Shown here: in pieces, positions 17,463 to 26,532 of the stretch
How the letters are laid out: every line of letters starts with the position of its first letter
How positions within the stretch are numbered: the stretch's first letter is position 1
Source: Chthonomonas sp.
GTDB taxonomy: Bacteria; Armatimonadota; Fimbriimonadia; Fimbriimonadales; Fimbriimonadaceae
Assembly: GCA_016788425.1 (NCBI GenBank)
Contig: JAEURQ010000004.1
Span: 558,001 to 622,000 of the forward strand
Direction of reading: 5' to 3'
Length of the DNA: 64,000 bases
Position numbers and translations under genes: made by a program
The notes under the pieces: model-generated
Told to the model about the DNA's origin: nothing
The model's input: only the letters and a program-made list of their open reading frames with translations
Database searches by the model: none

Positions 17463-18796
17463 TCCTTGGCTACCTCAGTAAATGCGTCCCCACGCTCTCG
17501 AAAGTTGGCGTAAGGGTACGCGCTCGCACATCCTGGTGCGAGGACAATTGCGTCACCTGCAGAAGCAGACGTGACGGCAAAACGAAAGGCCTCAGTCATG
17601 GACTCAAACCAAGGCAGGTCTCCGCCGATCATGGCGCGGAGAGGGTCGGGGTTCGGCCCGAACAGAATTGCTCGGTGACCCGACTCGCGGACGTATTCGC
17701 CCACAGGGTGAAAATCGAGATTCTTGGTGACCCCGCCGATCAGCAGAATTTGCGGTCGGTTGAGCCCGCGCGAGGAGTTCACCACCGCCATCGGGTTGGT
17801 GCACATCGAGTTGTTGATGACGAGCACGCCATCGCGCTCGCCCAGGGGCTGCATGCGGTAGGTCAAGCGCGAGAATTCTTGCAAGCCGCGCACGGCGGTG
17901 GGTACGTCGGAGCCGGGCGCGTAGGCTTCGGCGATCGCCAGCGCCATCGCCGCGTTGGCGAGGTTGTACGGCTCATCAAACGGCAGCGTGCTTGCCGCCA
18001 CGCGGTGCCCCTTGATGGTCAGCCCATCGGCGTCGAAGCTGATCTCGTGACCCGGGCCGTAGAGCAGACGAGCCGCCTTGTCGTTGCCGAAGACCGACAT
18101 AGGCAGACTCGGCTCGTCGCTGCGAATTACCATCGTGTCGCCCTCGCCCATGGCGTCGAAGAGGCGCATCTTAGTCGCGAAGTAGTCCTTAAAAGTCGGG
18201 TGCCGATCGAGGTGGTCGGGTGTGATATTGGTGATGGTCGCCACGCGTGGCCGGAATTGGCTCACCCATTCCAACTGAAAACTGCTGATCTCGGCGACCA
18301 GTGGTTGACCCGCTGATCCGGCCAAGGCGGCCTCGGTCAACGTCAGCTCGGTATAGCCCGAGCCGCTGATATTTCCGCACAAAATGGGGTCGTGGCCGAG
18401 AGCGCGAAGCACCAGCCAGGTCATCACGGTCGAGGTGCTCTTGCCGTTGGTTCCGGTAATCGCGAGGATCGGCCCCTTGGCGATGCGGTAAGCAAACTCG
18501 ATCTCGCTAATCACTTCCATGCCGAGCCGTTGGGCATCAACGATCGCCGGGTGGGCGCGGCGGAAGCCCGGTGAGGCGACCAAAATGTCGTGCTCGCCGG
18601 CGTCGAATCGGCCGTGCCATCCGCACACGCAGTCAATGCCTTCTCCTTGCAATTGGTCGACCAAATCTAGGCGTTCCGGCGTGTCCGCCGACTGCTCGTC
18701 GTACACAACTGGCACCGCGCCATGAGCGCGGGCCGCTCGCGCAATCGCAAGCCCCGATCGGCCCATGCCAGCCACTGCAATACGAAGGTCTTTCAT
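17441..18796 (-). CDS. murD: UDP-N-acetylmuramoyl-L-alanine-D-glutamate ligase
   Basis: MurD adds D-glutamate to UDP-MurNAc-L-Ala in the cytoplasm. The 451 residues from ATG 18796 start MKDLRIAVAGMGRSGLA (nucleotide-fold N-domain). The ATP loop ITGTNGKSTST and NITPDHLDRH follow, then the C-terminal domain with RMQPLGERDGVLVINNS. I note RLTYRMQPLG where many MurDs have the H-R motif (PHRxE); this is a visible deviation. The start overlaps the mraY stop (ATGA). A longer frame to 18880 exists but overlaps mraY and is not conserved in character. Confidence 0.94.
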   Translation of the reverse strand: MKDLRIAVAGMGRSGLAIARAARAHGAVPVVYDEQSADTPERLDLVDQLQGEGIDCVCGWHGRFDAGEHDILVASPGFRRAHPAIVDAQRLGMEVISEIEFAYRIAKGPILAITGTNGKSTSTVMTWLVLRALGHDPILCGNISGSGYTELTLTEAALAGSAGQPLVAEISSFQLEWVSQFRPRVATITNITPDHLDRHPTFKDYFATKMRLFDAMGEGDTMVIRSDEPSLPMSVFGNDKAARLLYGPGHEISFDADGLTIKGHRVAASTLPFDEPYNLANAAMALAIAEAYAPGSDVPTAVRGLQEFSRLTYRMQPLGERDGVLVINNSMCTNPMAVVNSSRGLNRPQILLIGGVTKNLDFHPVGEYVRESGHRAILFGPNPDPLRAMIGGDLPWFESMTEAFRFAVTSASAGDAIVLAPGCASAYPYANFRERGDAFTEVAKEWLEHRD

Positions 18797-19689
18797 GAGG
18801 CTGTGAAGCAATAGTACGCCACGGCGGCGCCCGCCAACTGGACGCCGGCGAAGAGTCCGACAATCTTCAGTTCCGACCATCCGGCGGCCTGAAACGCGTG
18901 GTGAATGGGTGTGCGCGGGAAGATGCGCTTGCCAGTGAGCTTAACGCTGAGCACCTGCAAAGGCGGAGGCACCAGTTCCGCGATCATGACAAAGGCAAAG
19001 GCGACGAACCCGACCCAGCTAAGGGTGGTCGGAAGGGTGGAGCCGATGAAATACATCATCAGACCAAGCACCGCGCCGATGGGCAGCGCGCCGACATCGC
19101 CCATGAACACCTTGGCGGGGAAGCGATTCCAATACAGGAACACGAGGAAGCCGCCGACCATGGCCCATTGGAACCCGGGAAGCAGACTCATCAGGGCAAA
19201 GAATCCAAACAGAATCAGCCCCAAACTCCCGGCGAGACCGTCAATCCCGTCGCTGAAGTTGTAGGCGTTGCTGAAAAACAAAATGGAGAACGTGCCCCAG
19301 GCGATGGTCAGGGGCTCATGCGAGATCGTCCACATCGCGGCGGCTCCGAGGAGCACTTGCAAAATCAGCTTGTGCCGCCATCCGAGACCGCGCTTTCCGG
19401 CCATCAGGCGTGGCACTACGAAGTCGTCTACAAAGCCGATCGCCCCAAATCCCAGCAGCAAAATGACGAACGGCATGTACTCCGACCGCCAATCCAGCGC
19501 GATGGTCACCAACGCAGCGACGAGAATCATGAGGCCGCCCATGGTCGGGGTGCCCTGCTTGTGGGCGTGCTCGGCGACGTGCTCGCTGATGGTCTGTCGC
19601 GACTTCAGCCGCTTGAGCAGGTCGAGCAAAAACGGCGAAGAGACCGCGGCGACCGCGGTTCCGATGGCGGCGGCGGTCAGCGAATTCAT
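18793..19689 (-). CDS. mraY: phospho-N-acetylmuramoyl-pentapeptide transferase
   Basis: MraY transfers phospho-MurNAc-pentapeptide to undecaprenyl phosphate to give lipid I. The 298 residues form about nine to ten transmembrane helices with the conserved cytoplasmic motifs KQGTPTMGGL, GFVDDFV (the DD pair), SNAYNFSDGIDGLA and KVFMGDVGAL. The last cytoplasmic loop reads PRTPIHHAFQ, where the usual family motif has three histidines (HHH). The protein is short for MraY (320-360 is common). It is coupled to murF upstream and murD downstream through ATGA overlaps. Confidence 0.94.
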   Translation of the reverse strand: MNSLTAAAIGTAVAAVSSPFLLDLLKRLKSRQTISEHVAEHAHKQGTPTMGGLMILVAALVTIALDWRSEYMPFVILLLGFGAIGFVDDFVVPRLMAGKRGLGWRHKLILQVLLGAAAMWTISHEPLTIAWGTFSILFFSNAYNFSDGIDGLAGSLGLILFGFFALMSLLPGFQWAMVGGFLVFLYWNRFPAKVFMGDVGALPIGAVLGLMMYFIGSTLPTTLSWVGFVAFAFVMIAELVPPPLQVLSVKLTGKRIFPRTPIHHAFQAAGWSELKIVGLFAGVQLAGAAVAYYCFTAS

Positions 19690-21041
19690 TTGGTCGAGGC
19701 TCCCGGCAAGGCTTCTTCCAGCCCCAGCGCGCGGCTGCCCTTGATCAGCACCACGTCGCCCTCGCTCAAAAGCAAAAGGCGTTCGCGAATCTCGTTTAGG
19801 TCCACGGCGCGGGTGATCAGCTCGGCGGGAAAGCCGAGGTTCACGGCTTCATCTTCGATCCAGTTTGCGGAATCGCCGAACAGAATCACCTGATCGAAGC
19901 GGCTGCCGACCAGCGCCTTGCCCACGAGCCGGTGACCCGATTCGGCGAAGTTGCCGAGCTCGCGCATTTCGCCGAGCACGGCCACGTGCCGACCTTGGGC
20001 TGGAAGCTCGTTCATGGTGCGGATCGCGGCCACGGTCGAGTCGGGGCTGGCGTTGTAGTTGTCCATCAAGAACATCACGCCGTCAATTTGTTTGGGTTCC
20101 ATTCGCATTTCGGGGAGTCGGACATGGCGCATCGCGGCGCAGGCCGTGAGAGGGTCTACACCGCATGCTTGAGCGGCGAGCAGGGCGGCCGCGGCGTTCA
20201 ACGCTTGGTGCCGGCCCACGGTGGGGATTTCGAACTCAAATCGGTCGGTGCCGAGTTGCACGAGGATGCGGCTCGTCTGCCAATCCAGCGCCTGATAGCC
20301 GAGAATCTGGCAATCGGCCTCGGCGGAAAAACCGAACGTCCGAACCGGGGTTTTCGCCATCGCGACGAGGTCGCCGTAGAAGTCATCTTCGCGCCAGAAA
20401 ATCGCGAGATCACTGGTATGGGGCAGAATCTCCCCCTTGGCCCGCGCGATCCCGGCGCGCGAGCCGACCATTTCGGCGTGCGCCGTGCCGATCATCGTGA
20501 TGATCGAGATCGTCGGCTTGGCGATGCTCGCCAGATGGTCAATCTGCCCGAATCCGCGCATGGCCATCTCGCTCACCACGGCTTGGTGGTTCTCGAGTTC
20601 GGCCCAAATCAGCGGCGCGGTGTATTCCGTGTTGCGGTTGCCCTCGTTTTTGAGGACGGGCCCGAGCGGACTCAGCGCGGCCGCCACAAACTCCTTGCTG
20701 GAGGTCTTGCCATTGCTACCCGTGATGCCGATGACCGGGCCGCCGAACTCGGCTCGAACGGACTTGGCGAAGTTGGCCAGGGCCTCCACCAGGCTTGGCG
20801 CGACGATGCACGGCAAACCAGGAAGTTCGCGTTCGGTGAGCAGCGCGGTGGCCCCCGACGCGATCGCTTGCGGGCCAAAATCGTGGCCATCCACGCGCTC
20901 GCCGCGAATGCACAGGAACAGACTCCCCGGCGCGACGCTGCGGCTATCCAAACTGAACCCGGTGAAGGTGGCATCGCCCGGCACTCCGGCGCAAGTGGCA
21001 CCCGCGCGGCGGGCGAAATCGTCCACGCGCCAAGTCTTCAC
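19686..21041 (-). CDS. murF: UDP-N-acetylmuramoyl-tripeptide-D-alanyl-D-alanine ligase
   Basis: MurF adds the D-Ala-D-Ala dipeptide supplied by Ddl, completing the pentapeptide. Conserved blocks are SLDSRSVAPGSLFLCIRGE in the N-domain, the ATP loop GITGSNGKTSSKEF, and NRNTEYTAPL, where many MurF proteins have N-x-N-N-E-x-G-x-P. The C-terminal domain has DNYNASPDS. I chose GTG 21041 (MKTWRVDDFA) because GGAGG lies five bases before it and GTGA overlaps the murE stop; a GTG at 21053 is less well placed. The result is 451 residues, a normal length. Confidence 0.94.
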   Translation of the reverse strand: MKTWRVDDFARRAGATCAGVPGDATFTGFSLDSRSVAPGSLFLCIRGERVDGHDFGPQAIASGATALLTERELPGLPCIVAPSLVEALANFAKSVRAEFGGPVIGITGSNGKTSSKEFVAAALSPLGPVLKNEGNRNTEYTAPLIWAELENHQAVVSEMAMRGFGQIDHLASIAKPTISIITMIGTAHAEMVGSRAGIARAKGEILPHTSDLAIFWREDDFYGDLVAMAKTPVRTFGFSAEADCQILGYQALDWQTSRILVQLGTDRFEFEIPTVGRHQALNAAAALLAAQACGVDPLTACAAMRHVRLPEMRMEPKQIDGVMFLMDNYNASPDSTVAAIRTMNELPAQGRHVAVLGEMRELGNFAESGHRLVGKALVGSRFDQVILFGDSANWIEDEAVNLGFPAELITRAVDLNEIRERLLLLSEGDVVLIKGSRALGLEEALPGASTK

Positions 21042-22483
21042 TGGGGCCTCCACTGGCTCAGGGCCTCGCGGGCCAGTTCCACGTCGTCCATCGGAATCTT
21101 CTCGTTCAAAATCGTTTGCGTTTTCTCGTGCCCTTTGCCGGCAATCACCACGATTTCGCCGACCTGCGCGGCGGTGACCGCGTGACGAATGGCGGCGGGG
21201 CGGTCAATCAGTTCAATCGCGTCGGTGCCGGGCTCAATGCCCTCGGCGATCTCGCGCAGAATCGTGTTCGGGTCTTCGGTGCGCGGGTTGTCGCTGGTCA
21301 GCACGACCCGGTCCGCCCACTCGCTGGCGACAGCCGCCATCAGCGGCCGCTTCGTGCGGTCGCGATCGCCACCGCAGCCGAACACCACGGCGACACCCTT
21401 GGGATTGAGGGCGCGGGCAGAGCGCAGCACTTTTTCGAGCGCGTCGGGTGTGTGCGCGTAATCCACAATCACTTCCGGTCCGCCATCGGCGGGCACCGCT
21501 TCAAAGCGTCCGGGCACGGCTCGCACCTGGCTGAGCGCGTCGGCGACCGCCGATGATTTGTAGCCCAAAGCAAGCAGAATCCCGGCGACCATCTGGAGGT
21601 TTTCGACATTGAAGGTGCCGCCCACCGGCGCGGCAAACGCGTGCCCCTGAAGCGAACCCGAAATCGAGCTCGCGCGGACCTCGTTGACGACCAGCGGGTT
21701 CGACTCGCGGGGGCTCACGCGATGGACGCGGGGAAGTGTGTTGGCCCAATTCGCGCCGACCGGGTCATCCACATTGAGGACGGATTCGAACGCCGGGTTG
21801 CTCGCAGGGCCGACCTCGGTGAACAGCCTGCGTTTGGCCGCGGCGTACTCCTCAAGCGTGGCGTGGTAATCCAGATGATCCTGCGAAAGATTGGTGAACG
21901 CGCCAACCTCAAACCGCATGCCGAGAAGTCGCTCTTGGTCGAGCGCGTGGCTGCTCACCTCCATCGCCAGATGCGTGCATCCGGCGGCTTGCGCATCGGC
22001 CAGCAGCGACCACAACTCGACGGGGAACGGCGTCGTGTTCGCGAGTTCGCGAATCTTGTTGCCGATCTTCAATCCGAGTGTGCCCAAATAGGCACAGTTT
22101 TCACCCAACGAAGTTAGGCATTGCTGGAGTAGGTAAGCGCAAGTCGTTTTGCCGTTGGTGCCGGTGATGCCGATCACCCGCATCTTGGCCGAGGGATCGC
22201 CGAGGACTGCTCGCGCGAGCAAAGAAATTTGCCCCACAAACCCATCGGGTGACAGCGCAAAGATCGGCCCAGAGTCGGCCAGAGCGGGGTCGTTACACAC
22301 CGCCGCTGCCGCGCCTCGGCGCAACGCTTCGGCGATGAACTCGCCCGCCCGATCGCTGGGCATGGCGACAAAGAGGTCGCCGGGCTGCACCCGGCGCGAA
22401 TCCGCACAAATGCCCGAGACTGCGACATCCGGCACCGGGGATACCGGGCGGCAGGTTGTCGCAGTGAGGTCGGGCAATTGCAT
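21038..22483 (-). CDS. murE: UDP-N-acetylmuramoyl-L-alanyl-D-glutamate-2,6-diaminopimelate ligase
   Basis: MurE adds the third residue of the stem peptide. The 481 residues from ATG 22483 include DSRRVQPGDLFVA, the ATP loop GITGTNGKTTCAY, MEVSSHALDQ, NLSQDHLDYH and the substrate-selecting DNPRTEDP. DNPR is the signature for meso-diaminopimelate rather than lysine, so the wall is probably of the mDAP type. The GHEKTQ motif lies near the C-terminus. It follows ftsI by five bases. A longer frame upstream overlaps ftsI and is not used in this call. Confidence 0.95.
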   Translation of the reverse strand: MQLPDLTATTCRPVSPVPDVAVSGICADSRRVQPGDLFVAMPSDRAGEFIAEALRRGAAAAVCNDPALADSGPIFALSPDGFVGQISLLARAVLGDPSAKMRVIGITGTNGKTTCAYLLQQCLTSLGENCAYLGTLGLKIGNKIRELANTTPFPVELWSLLADAQAAGCTHLAMEVSSHALDQERLLGMRFEVGAFTNLSQDHLDYHATLEEYAAAKRRLFTEVGPASNPAFESVLNVDDPVGANWANTLPRVHRVSPRESNPLVVNEVRASSISGSLQGHAFAAPVGGTFNVENLQMVAGILLALGYKSSAVADALSQVRAVPGRFEAVPADGGPEVIVDYAHTPDALEKVLRSARALNPKGVAVVFGCGGDRDRTKRPLMAAVASEWADRVVLTSDNPRTEDPNTILREIAEGIEPGTDAIELIDRPAAIRHAVTAAQVGEIVVIAGKGHEKTQTILNEKIPMDDVELAREALSQWRPQ

Positions 22484-22488
22484 GGGGA

Positions 22489-24348
22489 TTACTTGCTTGG
22501 CTTCATTGTATCTGCGGGCAGGGTTTGGCCATTCCACATGGCCACGACCGAATCCATCGCCATTTGAGTAAGGGCGAAACTTGCTTGCGTGTCGGACTTG
22601 CTATCCATCTCGCGCGCCTCGGCGATGTCCGCCGCGGTCTGCGGCTTAATGCGGTACTTCTGAATCAGGCTCCGCGCGATCTCGCGGAACACCGGACCGG
22701 CCACCGAGCCGCCATAGTAGCTACCCGCTCGAGGATCGTCGATCATGACCAAGACCACGGCGCGGGGATTCGTCGCCGGCACGAAGCCGACGAAGTTCGA
22801 GACGTAACCACCGTTCTTGGTGCCCTTCTTTTCGGCGGTACCGGTCTTGCCCGCGAGGCGATATCCCGGAATGATCAGGTGCTTGCCGGTTCCACCTTTG
22901 TGGAAGACGGCTTCCATCAGCGTCAACACGTAGTCGGAAGTGGCCGCGTTGAAGAGCTGCTTCGGCGCGCGGTTCGGCTGCTCCACGCCGTCCACCGACT
23001 TGATCAGCCGCGGATGCACTTGCATGCCGTGATTGCCGATGGCGCTGAACGCAGAAAGAAACGCGATTGGAGTGGACTTAAAGCCTTGGCCGAAGCCCAT
23101 GACCATGGTCTGCGCGATCGAATCATCCGAGGCGTCGTAAGCCCCGTGGGCCTCACTCACCACACCGATGTTGACCTTGCTGGTCAGTCCAGAGCGATCG
23201 ATGAATCCGCGAATTTTCTCGCGGCCCATGCGAATCGCCCAGGTCGCGGCGAGCACGTTGGAGCTTTCGGCGATCGCCCGCTCCTGCGAAACCTGTCCGC
23301 TCACCGCGTGCGAGTCGGAAACCGTGATGCCCTTGTACGTGAGCGAACCCGAGCTCGGGATGGTTTCGCCAACCTGCGCGCTCCCATTTTGGAGCGCCTC
23401 GGCCAGCGTCAGAATCTTGAAGGTCGAACCCGGCTCGTAGGTCGCCATGTACGCAGGATTGTAGTCGCGCGCATTCTTGTTGACCTCAGGATCGAACGCG
23501 GGGAACTGAGCGCATGCCATCAGGTCGCCATTGCTGATATCCATAACCAGCGCCACGCCCGAGGTTGCCTTGTGCTCAACCACCGCTTTCTCGACAAACT
23601 GAGCCGCGACTTGCTGAAGCTGGGAGTCAATGGTCAGCACCATTTCGGCACCTTGCTTACGGTCAATTGACTGCTTGCTGCGCAGCGGCAAAAAGTTGCC
23701 GTCCACGTCGCGCATGCCTTCGCGCAGGCCGTCCACGCCGCGGAGTAGCTTTTCTTGACCCTGCTCCAAACCGCCTGAACCCTTTTCGGGCAGCGGCTTG
23801 TTGTGCTCATCGAGAATCGGCAACTCAGTTTTCGGGTCGAGTGGAGCCCGGACCAGGCCCAGAATGCCCGACGTGTCATTGCCGAGGGGGTACTCGCGGC
23901 GGGACACACGCTTGGTCGAAATACCGTTGGCGCGATACGCTTCCTTGATGCGCTCGACAGCCTCGCCTTGCGTGCTCGTGAGCAGCCGCGAGTAGTACAC
24001 CGACTTGCGCTCGGAAGCGGCGGTTTCCAACTCGGCCGGGCTGATGCCCGCGGCCGCGCCAAGGTCGGCAAAGAGCGCTCGTGATTTGGGGATGTCGGCG
24101 AAGTTCACGCCGAATTCGTAAGCCGTTTCGGTGCGGGCCAGCACACGTCCGTCGGCGCTCATGATGGTGCCGCGCTGGGCGGCGAGCGTCTTGCTCTGCT
24201 TATATCGCCCCGCGTCATTCGCGAGTTTCTGAATCTTGCCGGAGGAAACGAGTTGCACGTTCACCTGGCTCAGCCCGGCGATCCCAAACAGGCCGCACAT
24301 GGCGAGCGTGGCCCACTTGCTGCGCGAGTTTTCCTGACGGCGCTTCAT
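22489..24348 (-). CDS. ftsI: septal peptidoglycan transpeptidase FtsI (class B penicillin-binding protein)
   Basis: This 619-residue class B PBP has an N-terminal transmembrane anchor (about 12-30) and a pedestal domain with QRGTIMSADGRVLA. The transpeptidase domain has the three active-site motifs SxxK (Ser308, EPGSTFK), SxN (Ser362-Ser-Asn364) and KTG (500-502, KTGTAEKK). It cross-links septal peptidoglycan with FtsW. The C-terminal ~60 residues past IQKYRIKPQ look like a PASTA-less tail. The start overlaps the ftsL-like stop (ATGA). All catalytic residues are present. Confidence 0.95.
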   Translation of the reverse strand: MKRRQENSRSKWATLAMCGLFGIAGLSQVNVQLVSSGKIQKLANDAGRYKQSKTLAAQRGTIMSADGRVLARTETAYEFGVNFADIPKSRALFADLGAAAGISPAELETAASERKSVYYSRLLTSTQGEAVERIKEAYRANGISTKRVSRREYPLGNDTSGILGLVRAPLDPKTELPILDEHNKPLPEKGSGGLEQGQEKLLRGVDGLREGMRDVDGNFLPLRSKQSIDRKQGAEMVLTIDSQLQQVAAQFVEKAVVEHKATSGVALVMDISNGDLMACAQFPAFDPEVNKNARDYNPAYMATYEPGSTFKILTLAEALQNGSAQVGETIPSSGSLTYKGITVSDSHAVSGQVSQERAIAESSNVLAATWAIRMGREKIRGFIDRSGLTSKVNIGVVSEAHGAYDASDDSIAQTMVMGFGQGFKSTPIAFLSAFSAIGNHGMQVHPRLIKSVDGVEQPNRAPKQLFNAATSDYVLTLMEAVFHKGGTGKHLIIPGYRLAGKTGTAEKKGTKNGGYVSNFVGFVPATNPRAVVLVMIDDPRAGSYYGGSVAGPVFREIARSLIQKYRIKPQTAADIAEAREMDSKSDTQASFALTQMAMDSVVAMWNGQTLPADTMKPSK

Positions 24349-24761
24349 CGCGGCTTCACCGTTGGTTGGGCATTGCTCGCTACGACGACGGTTTCGGGAA
24401 CCTCAGCGATGGCGGGCGGAATCAATCCCATAGCCGACGCGTGCTGATCCATGCGGCGGAAGTATTCGTCTTGCATGCTCGCCTGCATCGCGCGGATATC
24501 GCGCTCAGCACCCTCTTCCACGGCTCGCCAGTGCTTGGTTTCACGGCGCGAAATCTCAACGAACGAAAAGGCGGCCACGGAGGCAAACATCCACGCGATG
24601 AGGAACGTCACGAACGGCGCCTTCCACGCCGGGTTGACGGTGGATTTCACCGCCTTCTTGCGGACGGCCGGCTTCCTTTTGGGAGTCGGGCGCGCGGCGG
24701 ATTTCGCCGTGCGGCGAGGGGCGGGTTCGGGTTGATCTTCGTACTTACGAGCGGCGCTCAT
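24345..24761 (-). CDS. ftsL: FtsL-like bitopic division protein
   Basis: This 138-residue protein sits in the slot between rsmH and ftsI where ftsL normally lies. It has a long basic cytoplasmic N-terminus (about 47 residues rich in Arg, Lys and Pro) and one transmembrane helix (about 48-67, FVTFLIAWMFASVAAFSFVE). A short helical extracytoplasmic region with a possible coiled coil (RRETKHWRAVEEGAERDIRAM) and a Pro/Val tail follow. FtsL has little sequence conservation, so the call rests on topology and position. The ATG at 24761 has AGGAAGGA upstream and overlaps the end of rsmH by 17 bases. Confidence 0.65.
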   Translation of the reverse strand: MSAARKYEDQPEPAPRRTAKSAARPTPKRKPAVRKKAVKSTVNPAWKAPFVTFLIAWMFASVAAFSFVEISRRETKHWRAVEEGAERDIRAMQASMQDEYFRRMDQHASAMGLIPPAIAEVPETVVVASNAQPTVKPR

Positions 24762-25677
24762 GATGTCCTTCCTGGTTGAGAATTGCCTTGCGGCGGAGGG
24801 CGCGCAGCTTGCAACTGCGGCTCTTGCTGTTGTTCGCCACCTCTTGTGGCGAAGGCACCAAGGGCTTCTTGGTGAGGATTTCAAATTCTTCGGAGTTCAG
24901 GCCGCGAAACGCCACCTTGGTCGCGCGATCTTCGCCGCTGTGGTAGCTCAGCACGACCATCACGCCGTGAAGAGCAAGGCTTTGCGCGGCGTCTTCGATG
25001 GCTTCTTCAAGGCCGTCGAGTTCGACGTTCACGTAAATGCGAACCGCCTGAAACGTGCGGGTCGCCGGGTGAATGCGCTTGTCCCGCATCGCCGGAGGCA
25101 CCGCCGCCATCACACAATCCACCAAGTCTTGCGTCGTCGCTAGCGGCGTGACCTTGCGGCGATCGACGATGACCTCGGCAATGCGCTTGGCCCATCGCTC
25201 GTCGCCGTACTCCTTGAGCACGGTTTCAATCTGCCGGACGGTGGCCGTGTTGAGAAACTCCGCCGCGGTTTCGCCTTGACTGCGATCCATGCGCATGTCG
25301 AGCGGTCCCGGCTGCAGGAAACTGATGCCTCGCGCGGGGTCCGTGATTTGCGCGTTGTTCAGACCCAGGTCGAGGAAAATGCGGTCCGCGCCCGCCGCGC
25401 CCGCGTACTTGCGCACGAACTCGGCCAGATCGCGGTAATCGGTATGGACGAAGTGGGTGGTGACGGCGACCTCGGCGAGGCGTTGCTTCGCCTCAGCTAG
25501 CATGGTTTCATCCCAGTCGAGCCCGATAAACGTGCCGCCGGGAGCGATGCGCGCGCAGAACTCGCGGGCGTGACCCGCCAAACCAAGAGTGCCATCCACC
25601 ACGGTCATTCCGGGCTTCAGGTCAAAAAGCTCCAGCGTTTCGCCGAGCATCACCGGGACATGCGAAAGGGCGCTCAT
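24745..25677 (-). CDS. rsmH: 16S rRNA (cytosine(1402)-N(4))-methyltransferase
   Basis: RsmH (MraW) methylates C1402 of 16S rRNA. The 310 residues from ATG 25677 begin SALSHVPVMLGETLELF and contain the SAM site VDGTLGLAGHA (usually DxTxGxGGH, here with Leu-Ala). Further on are IFLDLGLNNAQI, GPLDMRMD and VLSYHSGEDRATK. The C-terminus has KPLVPSPQEVANNSKSRSCKLRA. The start overlaps the mraZ stop (ATGA). A much longer open frame extends upstream through mraZ but is a GC-driven shadow. Confidence 0.94.
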   Translation of the reverse strand: MSALSHVPVMLGETLELFDLKPGMTVVDGTLGLAGHAREFCARIAPGGTFIGLDWDETMLAEAKQRLAEVAVTTHFVHTDYRDLAEFVRKYAGAAGADRIFLDLGLNNAQITDPARGISFLQPGPLDMRMDRSQGETAAEFLNTATVRQIETVLKEYGDERWAKRIAEVIVDRRKVTPLATTQDLVDCVMAAVPPAMRDKRIHPATRTFQAVRIYVNVELDGLEEAIEDAAQSLALHGVMVVLSYHSGEDRATKVAFRGLNSEEFEILTKKPLVPSPQEVANNSKSRSCKLRALRRKAILNQEGHHERRS

Positions 25678-26198
25678 GCTTGCGCCTCGCGGGCTGCAGC
25701 GGCCGCGTCGCGAGCGGCAAGCTCGTCCCACAGCGTTTGGAATTGGTCGCGCTCCGCCTTGCGGTAGGCGTCGGGGTACTTCTGGAATTCTTCCCAGTCC
25801 GAAGTGCGCCACACGTCCATGCTGCCGCCGAGCCCAACCACGGTGAGCTTTTCGCCGGCCAGGAGCTTGAGTTGTAGTCGCGAGCGCGCGGGCAAGAGCA
25901 TGCGCCCTTGCGAATCGATGCTCAACCCTTCTTCGGCGCGGCCAAAAAATTGGCGCAGCATTTGTTCGCGCTTGGGGTCGAATGCGGCGCCGCCCAAAAG
26001 TTGGTTGACCACCTGGTTCCAGCGCCAAGCGGGGAAGATGGTGAGACAGTTCTCCGGGCGGAGAACGCAGGCGAATTCTTCGGTGAGGGCGGCCGCCTTT
26101 TTGGCGGTCAACTGGACCCGGCCGCGATCATCCAACGACACTTCTTCCGTGCCGAGAAGCCTTTTGCCGGCTATTTCGATGATCGTGCTCATATCCAA
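25674..26198 (-). CDS. mraZ: transcriptional regulator MraZ
   Basis: MraZ is the DNA-binding autoregulator at the head of dcw clusters. The 174 residues contain two SpoVT-AbrB-like halves: GTEEVSLDDRGRVQLTAK near residue 16 and GLSIDSQGRMLLPARSR near residue 90. A Glu/Ala-rich C-terminal extension is longer than in the ~150-residue norm. Two starts are possible: TTG 26198, with GAGGG eight bases upstream, or ATG 26192 two codons later. GGGC repeats of 9-10 base spacing lie upstream at 26322-26350 and may be its operator. It is the first gene of the dcw operon. Confidence 0.92.
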   Translation of the reverse strand: MDMSTIIEIAGKRLLGTEEVSLDDRGRVQLTAKKAAALTEEFACVLRPENCLTIFPAWRWNQVVNQLLGGAAFDPKREQMLRQFFGRAEEGLSIDSQGRMLLPARSRLQLKLLAGEKLTVVGLGGSMDVWRTSDWEEFQKYPDAYRKAERDQFQTLWDELAARDAAAAAREAQA

Positions 26199-26321
26199 GT
26201 TCGGAACCCTCTAAGATGGCGAGAGTCGGTTCGCATCCTTGCTACCGACTCCCAATATTTTGGCGGGCCCCAACGACCTTGCCGGGAGTTCCTTCTCCGT
26301 GACTACATAGTAACAGCACAT

Positions 26322-26350
26322 TAGGGCAAAGTGGGCCACCATGGGCCATA
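26322..26350 (+). promoter_or_regulatory. candidate MraZ operator (three GGGC-containing repeats)
   Basis: GGGC occurs at 26324, 26333 and 26343, the last two within TGGGCC units exactly ten bases apart. MraZ of E. coli binds TGGGN direct repeats separated by five bases, and Mollicute MraZ binds AAAGTG-type repeats; AAAGTGGG is present here. The boxes are on the strand opposite to mraZ and about 125-150 bases before it. This is a pattern-based inference. Confidence 0.45.
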
Positions 26351-26532
26351 TTTTGGAAAATTGCCGAAGGATTCCACCAATATTTCTGAGTTAAGTAGAC
26401 ATAAGAAAACTTAAATATGAGATTCTCATGACAAGTACTTCGCTGAAACTTGGCGATACGTTAATTATGGACCAGATGTGGAGTAGAATGAAAGCAAGAT
26501 CGCCGGTCCGGGCCCCACACCACCGCGCCAGA

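Noticed and set aside
25678-26028. Upstream extension of rsmH by 117 codons through mraZ
   Set aside because: The extension is Arg/Ala-rich shadow sequence; the RsmH family begins at the ATG at 25677, which overlaps the mraZ stop.
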